Assembly (NCBI GenBank): GCA_964477265.1
Contig: CAYZDJ010000026.1
Location: 1-35,446 of the forward strand
Direction: 5' to 3'
Origin: CAIVPM01 sp964477265
Lineage (GTDB): Bacteria > Bacteroidota > Bacteroidia > Chitinophagales > Chitinophagaceae
DNA: 35,446 nucleotides
Under the pieces are notes generated by a model. That model was not told the DNA's origin. It was given only the letters and a program-made list of their open reading frames with translations, and made no database searches. Of this stretch, positions 21,001 to 28,360 are shown in pieces. Position 1 is the first letter of the stretch; the number at the start of each line of letters is the position of its first letter. A program made the translations under genes and the position numbers.

Positions 21001-23093
21001 TAGCTGCTGGTTTATTATGTAATGGTGCTAGTACTGTAGGATTTCAAAATTATTATGGAGCACCTGCAATTTATTACAGTAATGATAATGTTAATTGGAC
21101 TTATGTAAGGAGTACTGGTGGAATGACTGATAATAATGGAAAGCAGATATATAATGTAGGAGGAATAACAGCAAGATACTGGAGACTTCAAAATCCTAAT
21201 AACATAAGTTGGCCAGTTGCTGTTACTGAATTTTCATTTGATTTTGTAACCAACTTTTCTTGTACTTCAACACGTGTACCTGTAACTGCATATATCAGTA
21301 GCGGTGCACCAACAGTTACAAGTTCTACCAATGCTACAGGTTGCGATAGTGTAACCTTGCAGGCTACAGCCAGTGCAGGCTCTGTAAATTGGTATGCTGC
21401 TGCAAGCGGTGGCACCATTTTAAAAACTGGTAATAGCTTTACCACACCAAAACTAACTGCTAATACCACTTATTATGCAGCAGCTTTTAATGATGGATGC
21501 GAGTCTTCTCGCACACCTGTAACAGCAACTATTAATGCACCTTCTATAACTTGTGGAGCCAATATTATTGTTGGTAATACAAATGGACAATGCAGTGCTA
21601 GTGTTACTGTTCCTACACCAACTGTAAGTAACCCTTGTGGTGGTGGTGCACCAACATTAACCAATAACTTCAATGGCACTGCTAATGCTTCAGGTACATA
21701 TTCTGTAGGCACTACAACTGTTGTGTGGACTGCAACTGGTACAAACGGAAATACATCAACCTGCACTCAATTGGTTACAGTAAATGATGTTCAATCGCCA
21801 AATGTAGTTTGCCAAAACAAAACAGTTTATCTTGATGCATCAGGTAATGCAAGTATTACAGCATCACAAATAAATAATGGTAGTACTGATAATTGTGGTA
21901 TTGCCACTTATGATGCTTCAAAAACAAACTTCACTTGTAGTGATGTTGGAACAAATCAGGTTATATTAACTGTTACAGATGTTAATGGAAATGCAGCAAG
22001 TTGTGCAGCCATAGTAACAGTGTTAGATACCATTAAACCAACTATCACTGCACCTGCAAATATTAGTGTTAATAGCACAACAGGTCTATGTGGCACTGTT
22101 GTTAGCTTTGCTGCAACAGCTAGCGATAACTGTTCTGTTAGTTCAATTACTTATTCGCTGGCAAGTGGTAGCGTATTTGCTATTGGCACAACAAATGTTA
22201 CTGCAACAGCAACAGATGCATCAGGCAATACAAGGTCTGCAACATTTACAGTAACTGTAACTGATAATGAAAATCCGGTAATCATTTGCCCTGCAAACAG
22301 AACAATTAGTTGCAGTGCAAGTACAGATACCACTAGTAATGGAAGAGCTACTGCAACAGATAATTGTTTAGTACAAAGTATTACTTATAATGATGTAAGT
22401 ACAAAATCAAATAACGCTTCAGTTTGTTCTTACTATAGTTATACAATTAACAGAACTTGGACAGCCGTTGATATTAATGGACGAAGCAGTAGTTGTGTTC
22501 AGGTAATTACAGTAGTGGATAATGTAAAACCTGTAATAACTGCTACAGGGTCTGGTTTAAATCTGGGTTGCAATCCTACACAGGCAGCTATTGAAGCAGC
22601 TTTAGGTACTGCAACTGCAACAGATAATTGTGCAACAATGGGAACCCCAACTGCAACAGACGGAAATGTTATAGTGAATGGAAATTCATATTCTCAAACT
22701 CGCTTGTTTAATATTAGCGATGTTTGTGGTAATGCAGCTACTACTGTTACCAGAACTGCAACGTGGACTGTGCTTGCACCTGCAAGTGTAAGCATTGCAG
22801 AAAGTGCAAATAATATTTGTGCAGGAACAAGTGTTACGTTTACTGCAACACCAACAAATGGAGGAGTTACGCCGTCTTATCAATGGACAAAAAATAGTGT
22901 AAATATTAATGGAGCAACCAACAGTACTTATACTTACACACCTTCAAATGGAGATACTATTGCTTGTGTATTAACAGCAACCAATGTTTGTCAAACTAAT
23001 GTTGTTGTTTACAGCAATAATGTTTTAATGTTAGTTAAAGCAAATACTTCATCAAACACTTCGTTAACAATTTGTTCAACACAATTGCCTTAT
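6009..23093 (+). CDS. Giant multi-propeller T9SS surface protein, part before the assembly gap
   Basis: 5695 codons up to the N run. An N-terminal signal peptide has a basic start and the hydrophobic stretch YLFSACIFLALLMPF, with likely cleavage near GNTQ. Order: seven FG-GAP-type blades (~6200-8130); Ig-like domains (8130-10500); LamG (10698-11250); Ig; LVIVD propeller (11660-12620); Ig; second LVIVD propeller (12880-13860); three Ig-like; then three modules of PKD-like / GloVer propeller / PKD-like / Ig (14590-21300) with two discoidin-like domains; Ig; HYR domains (21540-22770); Ig-like; start of the Cys-paired repeats. The Ig units share RCGxGxVTLxAxA, NWY and TTYY motifs. No enzyme motif was seen. 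Inferred role: surface adhesin. The reading frame seems to end at 23222 only because the 100 Ns are of arbitrary length; the gene continues at 23194. Confidence 0.92.
6200..8130 (+). other. Seven-blade FG-GAP (integrin-alpha-like) propeller region
   Basis: Seven blade signatures are visible: GVSLSVSEDG, NFGSSVAISADG, EVGTSVAVSEDG, YQGTSVSISRDG, NFGSSIALSQDG, NFGSSVAISSDN and KFGNTVAIGEYG, each followed by VxGAP-like strands. Seven is the number needed for one closed integrin-type propeller. A long insertion interrupts the third blade (about 6790-7080). Confidence 0.75.
10698..11250 (+). other. LamG/concanavalin A-like domain within the giant protein
   Basis: The domain starts at ALRFDGDNDYVEV, has GAWVKKE, WTHVAASVN, LYINGVE and GFSGAIDEVAIF, and ends near LQLYYNFEHG. 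These match, motif by motif, the LamG domain of the kinase encoded at 3665-5194. Such domains commonly bind carbohydrate or protein ligands. Confidence 0.85.
11660..13860 (+). repeat. Two LVIVD-type propellers separated by an Ig-like domain
   Basis: Repeated xLxVxDISNPSNPxLV strands with YLYV/YIYL beginnings occur in two blocks, about 11660-12620 and 12880-13860. Examples are VLDISNPSNPTLI, IVDISNPASLQTV, IINISNPSSPSRV, VVDVSNPTSPTLV and IYDVSNPTSPSLV. LVIVD repeats form beta-propellers in other surface proteins. An Ig-like domain at about 12620-12880 separates the blocks. Confidence 0.75.
16620..17080 (+). other. Discoidin (F5/8 type C)-like domain, first copy
   Basis: Features are SWIQASFATSSTVNSVIVAGG, YSNDGGTWTTHSTI and ARYWRLYKSG, the strand pattern typical of F5/8 type C domains, which bind glycans or lipids. 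It follows a complete Ig-like domain and precedes a PKD-like domain. Confidence 0.65.
20830..21250 (+). other. Discoidin-like domain, second copy, nested inside an Ig-like domain
   Basis: FIQASFDSAFTVNNIYLAAG, YYSNDNVNWTYV and ARYWRLQNP match the first copy. The host Ig domain is split: its TTTYYAEV strand ends before 20830, and its closing CTSTRVPVTAYI strand resumes at about 21258. Confidence 0.65.
21540..22770 (+). repeat. HYR-type domain series (about five)
   Basis: Successive units carry the HYR hallmarks: ITCGANI...GTTTVVWTATGTNGNTSTC, VVCQNKTVYL...DNCGI, ITAPANISV...DNCS...TATDASGN, VIICPANRTISC...DNC, and a last unit with TATDNC. Cys residues recur in pairs. HYR domains are Ig-fold modules of cell-surface and matrix proteins. 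Confidence 0.75.
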
Positions 23094-23193
23094 NNNNNNN
23101 NNNNNNNNNNNNNNNNNNNNNNNNNNNNNNNNNNNNNNNNNNNNNNNNNNNNNNNNNNNNNNNNNNNNNNNNNNNNNNNNNNNNNNNNNNNNN
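23094..23193. other. 100-N scaffold gap (artefact inside the giant gene)
   Basis: Exactly 100 Ns. The 55 bp before (23039-23093) and the 55 bp after (23194-23248) are identical. Collapsing the overlap removes 155 bp and puts the two reading frames in register. One or more repeat units may still be missing. Confidence 0.97.
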
Positions 23194-25792
23194 AGCAAAT
23201 ACTTCATCAAACACTTCGTTAACAATTTGTTCAACACAATTGCCTTATATGTGGAATGGTTTAACGTTTGCAGATGCTGGAACACAAACCAAAACAGGAT
23301 TGGTGAATAGTAAAGGTTGTGATAGTAGTGCTACTTTGGTATTGAGTGTAAATGCCACAACATCATCAACAACTGAATTAGCAATTTGCCCAGCCTCATT
23401 GCCTTATGTGTGGAATGGCTTAACGTTTGCAGATGCAGGCACACAAACCAAAACAGGATTGGTGAATAGCAAAGGTTGCGATAGTAGTGCAACATTAATA
23501 TTAAGTGTAAACTCAACATCAATATCTACTACTTATGTTACTATTTGTTCTACACAATTGCCATATAACTGGAATGGTTTGACATTTAATACAGCAGGCA
23601 TACAAACCAAAACAGGATTTGTGAATAGTAATGGATGTGATAGTAGTGCAACTTTAATATTAACTGTTAATGCAACTACATCATCAAGCACATCATTAAC
23701 TATTTGTTCAAATCAATTACCTTATGTGTGGAATGGTTTAACATTTACAAATGCAGGCACACAAACCAAAACAGGATTGGTGAATAACAAAGGTTGTGAT
23801 AGTAGTGCTACTTTGGTATTGAGTGTAAATCCTACGACATCATCAAACACATCCTTAACAATTTGCTCAACACAATTGCCTTATGTGTGGAATGGTTTAA
23901 CATTTACAAATGCAGGCACACAAACCAAAACAGGATTGGTGAATAACAAAGGTTGTGATAGTAGTGCTACTTTGGTATTGAGTGTAAATCCTACGACATC
24001 ATCAAACACATCATTAACAATTTGCTCAACACAATTGCCTTATGTGTGGAATGGTTTAACATTTAACGCAGCAGGCACACAAACCAAAACAGGATTGGTG
24101 AATAGCAAAGGTTGTGATAGTAGTGCTACATTAGTACTTAGTGTGAATGTTACAATTATTACTCATTCACCTGTTGCAATTTGCCCAAGTGATTTGCCGT
24201 TTACCTGGAATGGTAGTAACTATACAAATGCAGGTTCATATTCTGATACATTGACAAGTGCAGGAGGGTGTGATAGTATAGCTATATTAGATTTAGTCAT
24301 TAAATCAACTAGCAGTTCTGTGAGCACTGAAAATGTTTGTTTTTCTCAGTTGCCTTTTAGCTGGAATGGCAATAGTTATCCAAATGGAGGAACATATAAT
24401 GTACATTTTACCAATGCTGTTGGCTGCGATAGTATTGCTACATTAAATTTGGTTATTGGTAATGGTATAACTCCTGGTGTTATAATTAGTACTGTCTCTG
24501 ATACAGTATGCAGTAGTGATGCTGTTACTTTTACAGCAAATGGTATAAATGCAGGCTCAGCACCAGTGTATTTATGGAAGAAAAATGGAACCACAATTTC
24601 GACAGGTACAACTATAACTTTTGCACCTAATACACTATTTACAGGGGATATTATTTCGTGTGTATTAACAGCTAATAATCCTTGTCAAACTACTGCCACT
24701 GCGTATAGCAATATAATTAATTTAATTGTAAACAGGAGTCCTGAAAATGCTATAATTGCTTCGGAATATGGATTAAATACTACAACATTTACTACTTGTG
24801 TACCTGGTAAATCTGTAACCCTTTATCCTACACCAGCTGTTGGAGTATGGGCAAGTTCAAATCCGGCTGTAGCAACAGTTGCAAATGCAAGTGGCACTTC
24901 AACTGCTACTGTAAACACTATTGCAAATGGCACTTCAACTATAACCTTTACACGCACAACACCTGGTACAACTTGTACAGCAGTTAGTTCTGTAATAGTA
25001 AATGTAGCACAACAAGCAATACCAAATGCAATTACAGGTGTAAGTAATATTTGTTTAGGTTCTTCTTCTACTTACACCACAACATCAGTAGGTGGTGTGT
25101 TTAGTGCTTCAGGCAGAATAAATATTAATCCTAATACAGGTTTTGCAACATCAGTAAATGCAGGAAATACCAGCATAAGATATACCATTACCAATGCAAG
25201 TGGATGTAGTGCATTCACATCATTAAACGTTACTGTAAATCCATTGCCACCAACACCAACAATTGCTTATGCAAGTGGCACAACAAACGTAACTGGTAGT
25301 GGTGGTATTTGCAAAAACAGAACATTTACATTAGTGGGTAAACCTGCTGGTGGCATATGGTCAAATACAGGTACTGCATTTGGGTTTACAATTCATCCTG
25401 CAACAGGTGCTGTAAGTACAGGCAATGTTACTGGTACTATAAATGTAAACTACGCTGTAACCGATGTAAATGGATGTCGTAACAGCAGGACGATTGCTTC
25501 AAATATTATTACCTGTGCAACTAAAGGTATAACAGCTAATACTGCACAGTCAACAGTTGATGATATTATAGTTTATCCAAACCCTGCTAAATCCTTTATT
25601 AATTTACATATCAAAACTTTGGTTGGGACTGGAAGCATTGTTATAACCGATTTGTTTGGTAAACAAATTAAGCAACAGAATTTGAGTATTGGTACAAATA
25701 CAATCAATGTATCAGGCTTTGCAAAAGGAATGTATTTAGTGAGCGTAATTACAGAGGAAAGTAAAAAAGTTACGAAGGTGGTTATAGAATAG
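23194..25792 (+). CDS. Giant T9SS surface protein, part after the assembly gap (C-terminus)
   Basis: The first full codon is at 23195, giving 865 aa. It is not a separate gene: its first 18 residues repeat the last 18 before the gap, and joining the two gives 6542 aa in one frame. Contents: eight Cys-paired repeats (23195-24460), an Ig-like domain (about 24465-24730, LWKKNGTTIS), a BIG2-like stretch (VWASSNPAVATVANASG), two more beta-rich domains, and a C-terminal T9SS type A sorting tail from about 25560 (IIVYPNPAKSFINL, GMYLVSV, KKVTKVVIE). The tail shows that the protein is exported by type IX secretion and kept at, or released from, the surface. A bidirectional terminator begins 195 bp after the stop. 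Confidence 0.9.
23195..24460 (+). repeat. Tandem 159-bp coding repeats of the giant gene
   Basis: Units start at 23195, 23354, 23513, 23672, 23831 and 23990 (159 bp, 53 aa each), then two 156-bp divergent units from 24149 and 24305. The stretch from about 23719 is repeated at 23878 with about 130 bp unbroken identity, which indicates recent duplication or conversion. The assembly gap lies at the start of this array. Confidence 0.93.
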
Positions 25793-25867
25793 TGAAAGAT
25801 TTTGATGAAAAAATATTAAATAGATTTTCTGAGTTGTTTAAGCTAGTTAACTCGCATGTTTTTTTAT

Positions 25868-25903
25868 TTCACCATAGAGGCAGCAAGATTTTACACATAG
25901 TTT
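25868..25903. repeat. Degenerate half-copy resembling the 3409 intergenic repeat
   Basis: TTCACCATAGAGGCAGCAAG and the following bases resemble the left arm of the element at 3409-3428 (TTAACCACAGAGGTAACAAAG). No matching right arm was found. The similarity is short, so this is a weak call. The surrounding 25793-25987 has no ORF or other recognised element. Confidence 0.3.
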
Positions 25904-25987
25904 TATAAGTATAAATTGCAATAGTGAATCTGATTATTATTTTAAACAGCGTCTAAGAAAATTATTGAATAATTCGATCTTCAAAAC

Positions 25988-26022
25988 AAAAGACCTCAAA
26001 GCAATTTGCTTTGAGGTCTTTT
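25988..26022. terminator. Bidirectional terminator between the giant gene and tRNA-Met
   Basis: A perfect 16-bp stem (AAAAGACCTCAAAGCA and its complement) with a 3-nt loop. On the + strand it ends in six Ts, and on the - strand in TTTTGTTTT. It lies 4 bp from the 3' end of the minus-strand tRNA and 195 bp after the giant gene, so it can stop both transcripts. Confidence 0.9.
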
Positions 26023-26026
26023 TTAG

Positions 26027-26100
26027 TAGCGAGAACGAGACTTGAACTCGTGACCTCAGGGTTATGAATCCTGTGCTCTAACCAACTGAGCTACCTCGCC
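26027..26100 (-). tRNA. tRNA-Met (anticodon CAT), probably elongator
   Basis: A full cloverleaf of 74 nt: acceptor GGCGAGG with TCTCGCT (G-U at both ends), D arm GCTC/GAGC, anticodon loop TTCATAA, T arm ACGAG-TTCAAGT-CTCGT, discriminator A, no encoded CCA. The initiator hallmarks (1-72 mismatch, three G-C pairs in the anticodon stem) are not both present. A lysidine-modified Ile tRNA cannot be excluded from sequence alone. Position 31-39 is an A-C mismatch. Confidence 0.93.
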
Positions 26101-26111
26101 ATTTTGGGCTG

Positions 26112-26141
26112 CAAATATAGTAGCTTGAAATAATTGTTCAA
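26112..26141 (-). promoter_or_regulatory. Promoter of tRNA-Met
   Basis: On the minus strand, GTTG (TTG at 26141-26139), 19 nt, then TATATTTG (26119-26112), matching the Bacteroidota TTTG/TAnnTTTG consensus. It is followed by CAGCCCAA as at the tRNA-Leu promoter. The predicted start is about 6 nt before the tRNA. It sits immediately downstream of the recQ stop codon. Confidence 0.75.
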
Positions 26142-26142
26142 C

Positions 26143-28050
26143 TTATTTTTTCATTGTTATTTCTCCAAGCTTATTAATCTCAAGTTTGTTTTCATCTTGC
26201 AAAAACTGTAATACTTTCCAAAACTTTACCTTTTTTGTTGTTTTAAAAAGAGGCAATATTTCTTTTATGGTAATGATATTTGCTTCTACAATATTTAAAA
26301 TCCTTTTCTCAATTCTTTCAAATTCTTCTGCTGAGAGTGTTACATTTTTTTGCCTCAAGCAATTATCACAACTTTCACATTCTTTTACAAGACCTGCATT
26401 AAAATAGTTTGAAATAACCTGACTCCTGCATTTTTTCTCTTCCTTTAAATATTGCAGCATTGCTTCTACCCTTAATTCAAATTGCTGCTTTCTCTTAAAA
26501 TAATTATCAGTATTGATATACAAAGCATCTGTTGCTGCACGGTTATAATTAAAATAAATTTGTGGAGTTTCCTTTTGTGGTGTGTATGTAATAATATTAT
26601 AAACCTTAAGTTGCTCAATATCCTTTGCTATTTTCTCATACGATAATCTATAAATCTTAGCCAATAATTTCTCATTAATAAAAACTTCATTATCTAAAAT
26701 GCCAACATAAGTTCTCAATAAACCTTTTAACGTAGTTTCAAGTTGCGGATTTACTTTGCTAAATTCCTCAATGGTAAATTTATCTGCAACTATCCTTATT
26801 TTTGATGGAACAAATACAGCATCTGTAACTGTTATATGTCCTTCGTGCTCCAATGTTTTAAGCACATTCATTACAAGGAGAATGTCTAAATTAAAATTTT
26901 TGGTAAAAGCAACTATATCAAAATCATAATTGTTTCCTTCGCCAAGCCCAACAGGAATTTGCAAATAATTAGCCAATGCCTGATACACTTTTTTAATATC
27001 AATGATAGGTGCAAAACGTTGTGTTGGCAAGTATTCCAACTCTTCCACATCTTTTTGATGATACAATAAAATAGCAAAAGCACGCTTTCCATCACGCCCT
27101 GCACGTCCTGCTTCCTGGTAGTAGTTTTCTATGCAATCTGGAACATCATAATGTATAACAGTTCTTACATCTGGCTTGTCAATACCCATTCCAAAAGCAT
27201 TGGTGCAAACCATAACACGCGTTATATTATTAAGCCAATTGTTTTGTTTTAAACTCCTTTCATCTTGTGGTAAACCTGCATGATAAAAATCGGCAGTAAT
27301 ATTTTGCAATTGTAAAAGTTGTGCTACATAGTTTGTTTGCTTCCTGTTTTTGCAATATATAATGCTGCAACCACCAACATTGGTAAGTATTTCAAGCGTT
27401 TTGTTTATTTTACTATCTACTTTAAAAACACTGTAAGAAAGGTTTGGCTTTTCAAATGATTGCTGAAAAACAACAGCTTCTTTTAACTTCAATTTTTCAA
27501 TAATATCTTTTTGCACCAATGCAGTTGCACTTGCTGTTAACGCAATAATAGGAACATTGGGTTTTGCTTCTCTTAAAGAAATAATTTGCAAATACGAAGG
27601 ACGAAAGTCGTAACCCCATTGACTTATACAATGAGCTTCATCAACTGCAATAAGGTTTATTGGCAAGTCGTATAAATAAGATTTGAATATTTTGCTTTGC
27701 AATCTTTCGGGCGAAACGTATAAAAATTTATACTTCCCCTTTGATGCATTAAATAAAATTTCATCCACTTCATTACTGCTCAATCCACTAAAAATAGCAA
27801 CAGCACTAATATTTTTTTTTTGAAGATTTTGTACCTGGTCTTTCATTAATGCAATAAGTGGAGAAACAACTATACACAAGCCTTCATTTATTAAGGCAGG
27901 CACCTGAAAACAAACAGATTTGCCACCACCTGTTGGCAGTAATGCCAACACATCTTTTTGTTGCAACACAGCATCAACAATATCTTGCTGCAATCCTCTA
28001 AAAGAAGAGTGATCCCAGTATTTTTGCAATATTTCTTGTGCCTGTTGCAT
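26143..28050 (-). CDS. recQ: ATP-dependent DNA helicase RecQ
   Basis: 635 aa. RecQ motif 0 (FRGLQQDIV, 17-25), Walker A TGGGKS (40-45), Walker B DEAH (137-140), SPERLQ, LTASAT, the helicase C-domain with IIYCKNRKQT and the QEAGRAGRDG motif are all present. A zinc-binding set of four Cys follows (KKC...KECESCDNC). A winged-helix-like tail follows, but I see no convincing HRDC domain, so it is slightly shorter than long RecQ forms. It unwinds DNA 3' to 5' in recombination and repair. It is transcribed away from tRNA-Leu, with no operon partner. Its 3' end abuts the tRNA-Met promoter. Confidence 0.95.
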   Translation of the reverse strand: MQQAQEILQKYWDHSSFRGLQQDIVDAVLQQKDVLALLPTGGGKSVCFQVPALINEGLCIVVSPLIALMKDQVQNLQKKNISAVAIFSGLSSNEVDEILFNASKGKYKFLYVSPERLQSKIFKSYLYDLPINLIAVDEAHCISQWGYDFRPSYLQIISLREAKPNVPIIALTASATALVQKDIIEKLKLKEAVVFQQSFEKPNLSYSVFKVDSKINKTLEILTNVGGCSIIYCKNRKQTNYVAQLLQLQNITADFYHAGLPQDERSLKQNNWLNNITRVMVCTNAFGMGIDKPDVRTVIHYDVPDCIENYYQEAGRAGRDGKRAFAILLYHQKDVEELEYLPTQRFAPIIDIKKVYQALANYLQIPVGLGEGNNYDFDIVAFTKNFNLDILLVMNVLKTLEHEGHITVTDAVFVPSKIRIVADKFTIEEFSKVNPQLETTLKGLLRTYVGILDNEVFINEKLLAKIYRLSYEKIAKDIEQLKVYNIITYTPQKETPQIYFNYNRAATDALYINTDNYFKRKQQFELRVEAMLQYLKEEKKCRSQVISNYFNAGLVKECESCDNCLRQKNVTLSAEEFERIEKRILNIVEANIITIKEILPLFKTTKKVKFWKVLQFLQDENKLEINKLGEITMKK

Positions 28051-28079
28051 TGGGTAAAAATATGAGTTTTAAAATTTGA

Positions 28080-28110
28080 TTTGTAACAAAAATCATTTCC
28101 CCTACATTTG
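28080..28110 (+). promoter_or_regulatory. Promoter of tRNA-Leu
   Basis: TTTG (28080-28083), 19 nt, TACATTTG (28103-28110): an exact match to the Bacteroidota consensus. It is followed by CAGCCCAA (28111-28118). Predicted transcription starts near 28116, about 30 nt before the tRNA. Confidence 0.82.
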
Positions 28111-28146
28111 CAGCCCAATTCACTTAAAACGTAAAAGTTTTAATTA

Positions 28147-28228
28147 GCGGGTGTGGTGAAATTGGTAGACACGCCAGACTTAGGATCTGGTGTCGCGAGA
28201 CATGGGGGTTCGAGTCCCTCCACCCGCA
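28147..28228 (+). tRNA. tRNA-Leu (anticodon TAG)
   Basis: 82 nt: acceptor GCGGGTG / CACCCGC, anticodon stem CCAGA / TCTGG around CTTAGGA, a class II variable arm (TGTCGCGAGACA), T arm GGGGG-TTCGAGT-CCCTC, discriminator A. No encoded CCA. Confidence 0.96.
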
Positions 28229-28234
28229 CAAAAT

Positions 28235-28293
28235 AAAAGTTGATAAGTTAAAGGTTGATAGGTTTTGCCTTTCACTTTTTCTTATCAACTTTT
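28235..28293 (+). terminator. Terminator after tRNA-Leu
   Basis: A 13-bp stem AAAAGTTGATAAG / CTTATCAACTTTT, with a 33-nt loop that can form its own small AAAGG/CCTTT helix, followed by Ts. It separates the tRNA from the trigger factor gene. Confidence 0.65.
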
Positions 28294-28360
28294 TAAATTT
28301 CAAAATATCATTAAAACGATTGGCAATCATCCAATCAACATTTGATCAATAAAAAATAAA

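Larger units (their letters stand above)
14590..21300 (+). repeat. Threefold supermodule: PKD-like / GloVer propeller / PKD-like / Ig
   Basis: Modules begin near 14590, 17085 and 19060. Each has a PKD-like domain (AGxDxxxC..., GxWxVVxGxAxI, LRWT), then a propeller of GloVer-type repeats (LYGxxxxGGxNxxGxIxEYD), a second PKD-like domain, and one or two Ig-like domains. Propellers lie at about 14840-15900, 17325-18345 and 19290-20375. The first and third modules also carry a discoidin-like domain. The repetition is at domain level; DNA copies have diverged, unlike the recent tandem repeats elsewhere. Confidence 0.7.

Noticed and set aside
23072..23222. Overlapping frames at the N gap suggesting a frameshift or two separate giant genes
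   Set aside because: The frame change comes from the arbitrary 100-N spacer plus a duplicated 55-bp contig end; collapsing it restores one frame.
23195..24460. CRISPR array
   Set aside because: The regular spacing is from 159-bp in-frame protein repeats; there are no short palindromic repeats with unique spacers and no cas genes.
28124..28330. Minus-strand 68-aa ORF (GWRDSNPHVSRHQ...)
   Set aside because: It is the antisense translation of tRNA-Leu, a common false gene call.
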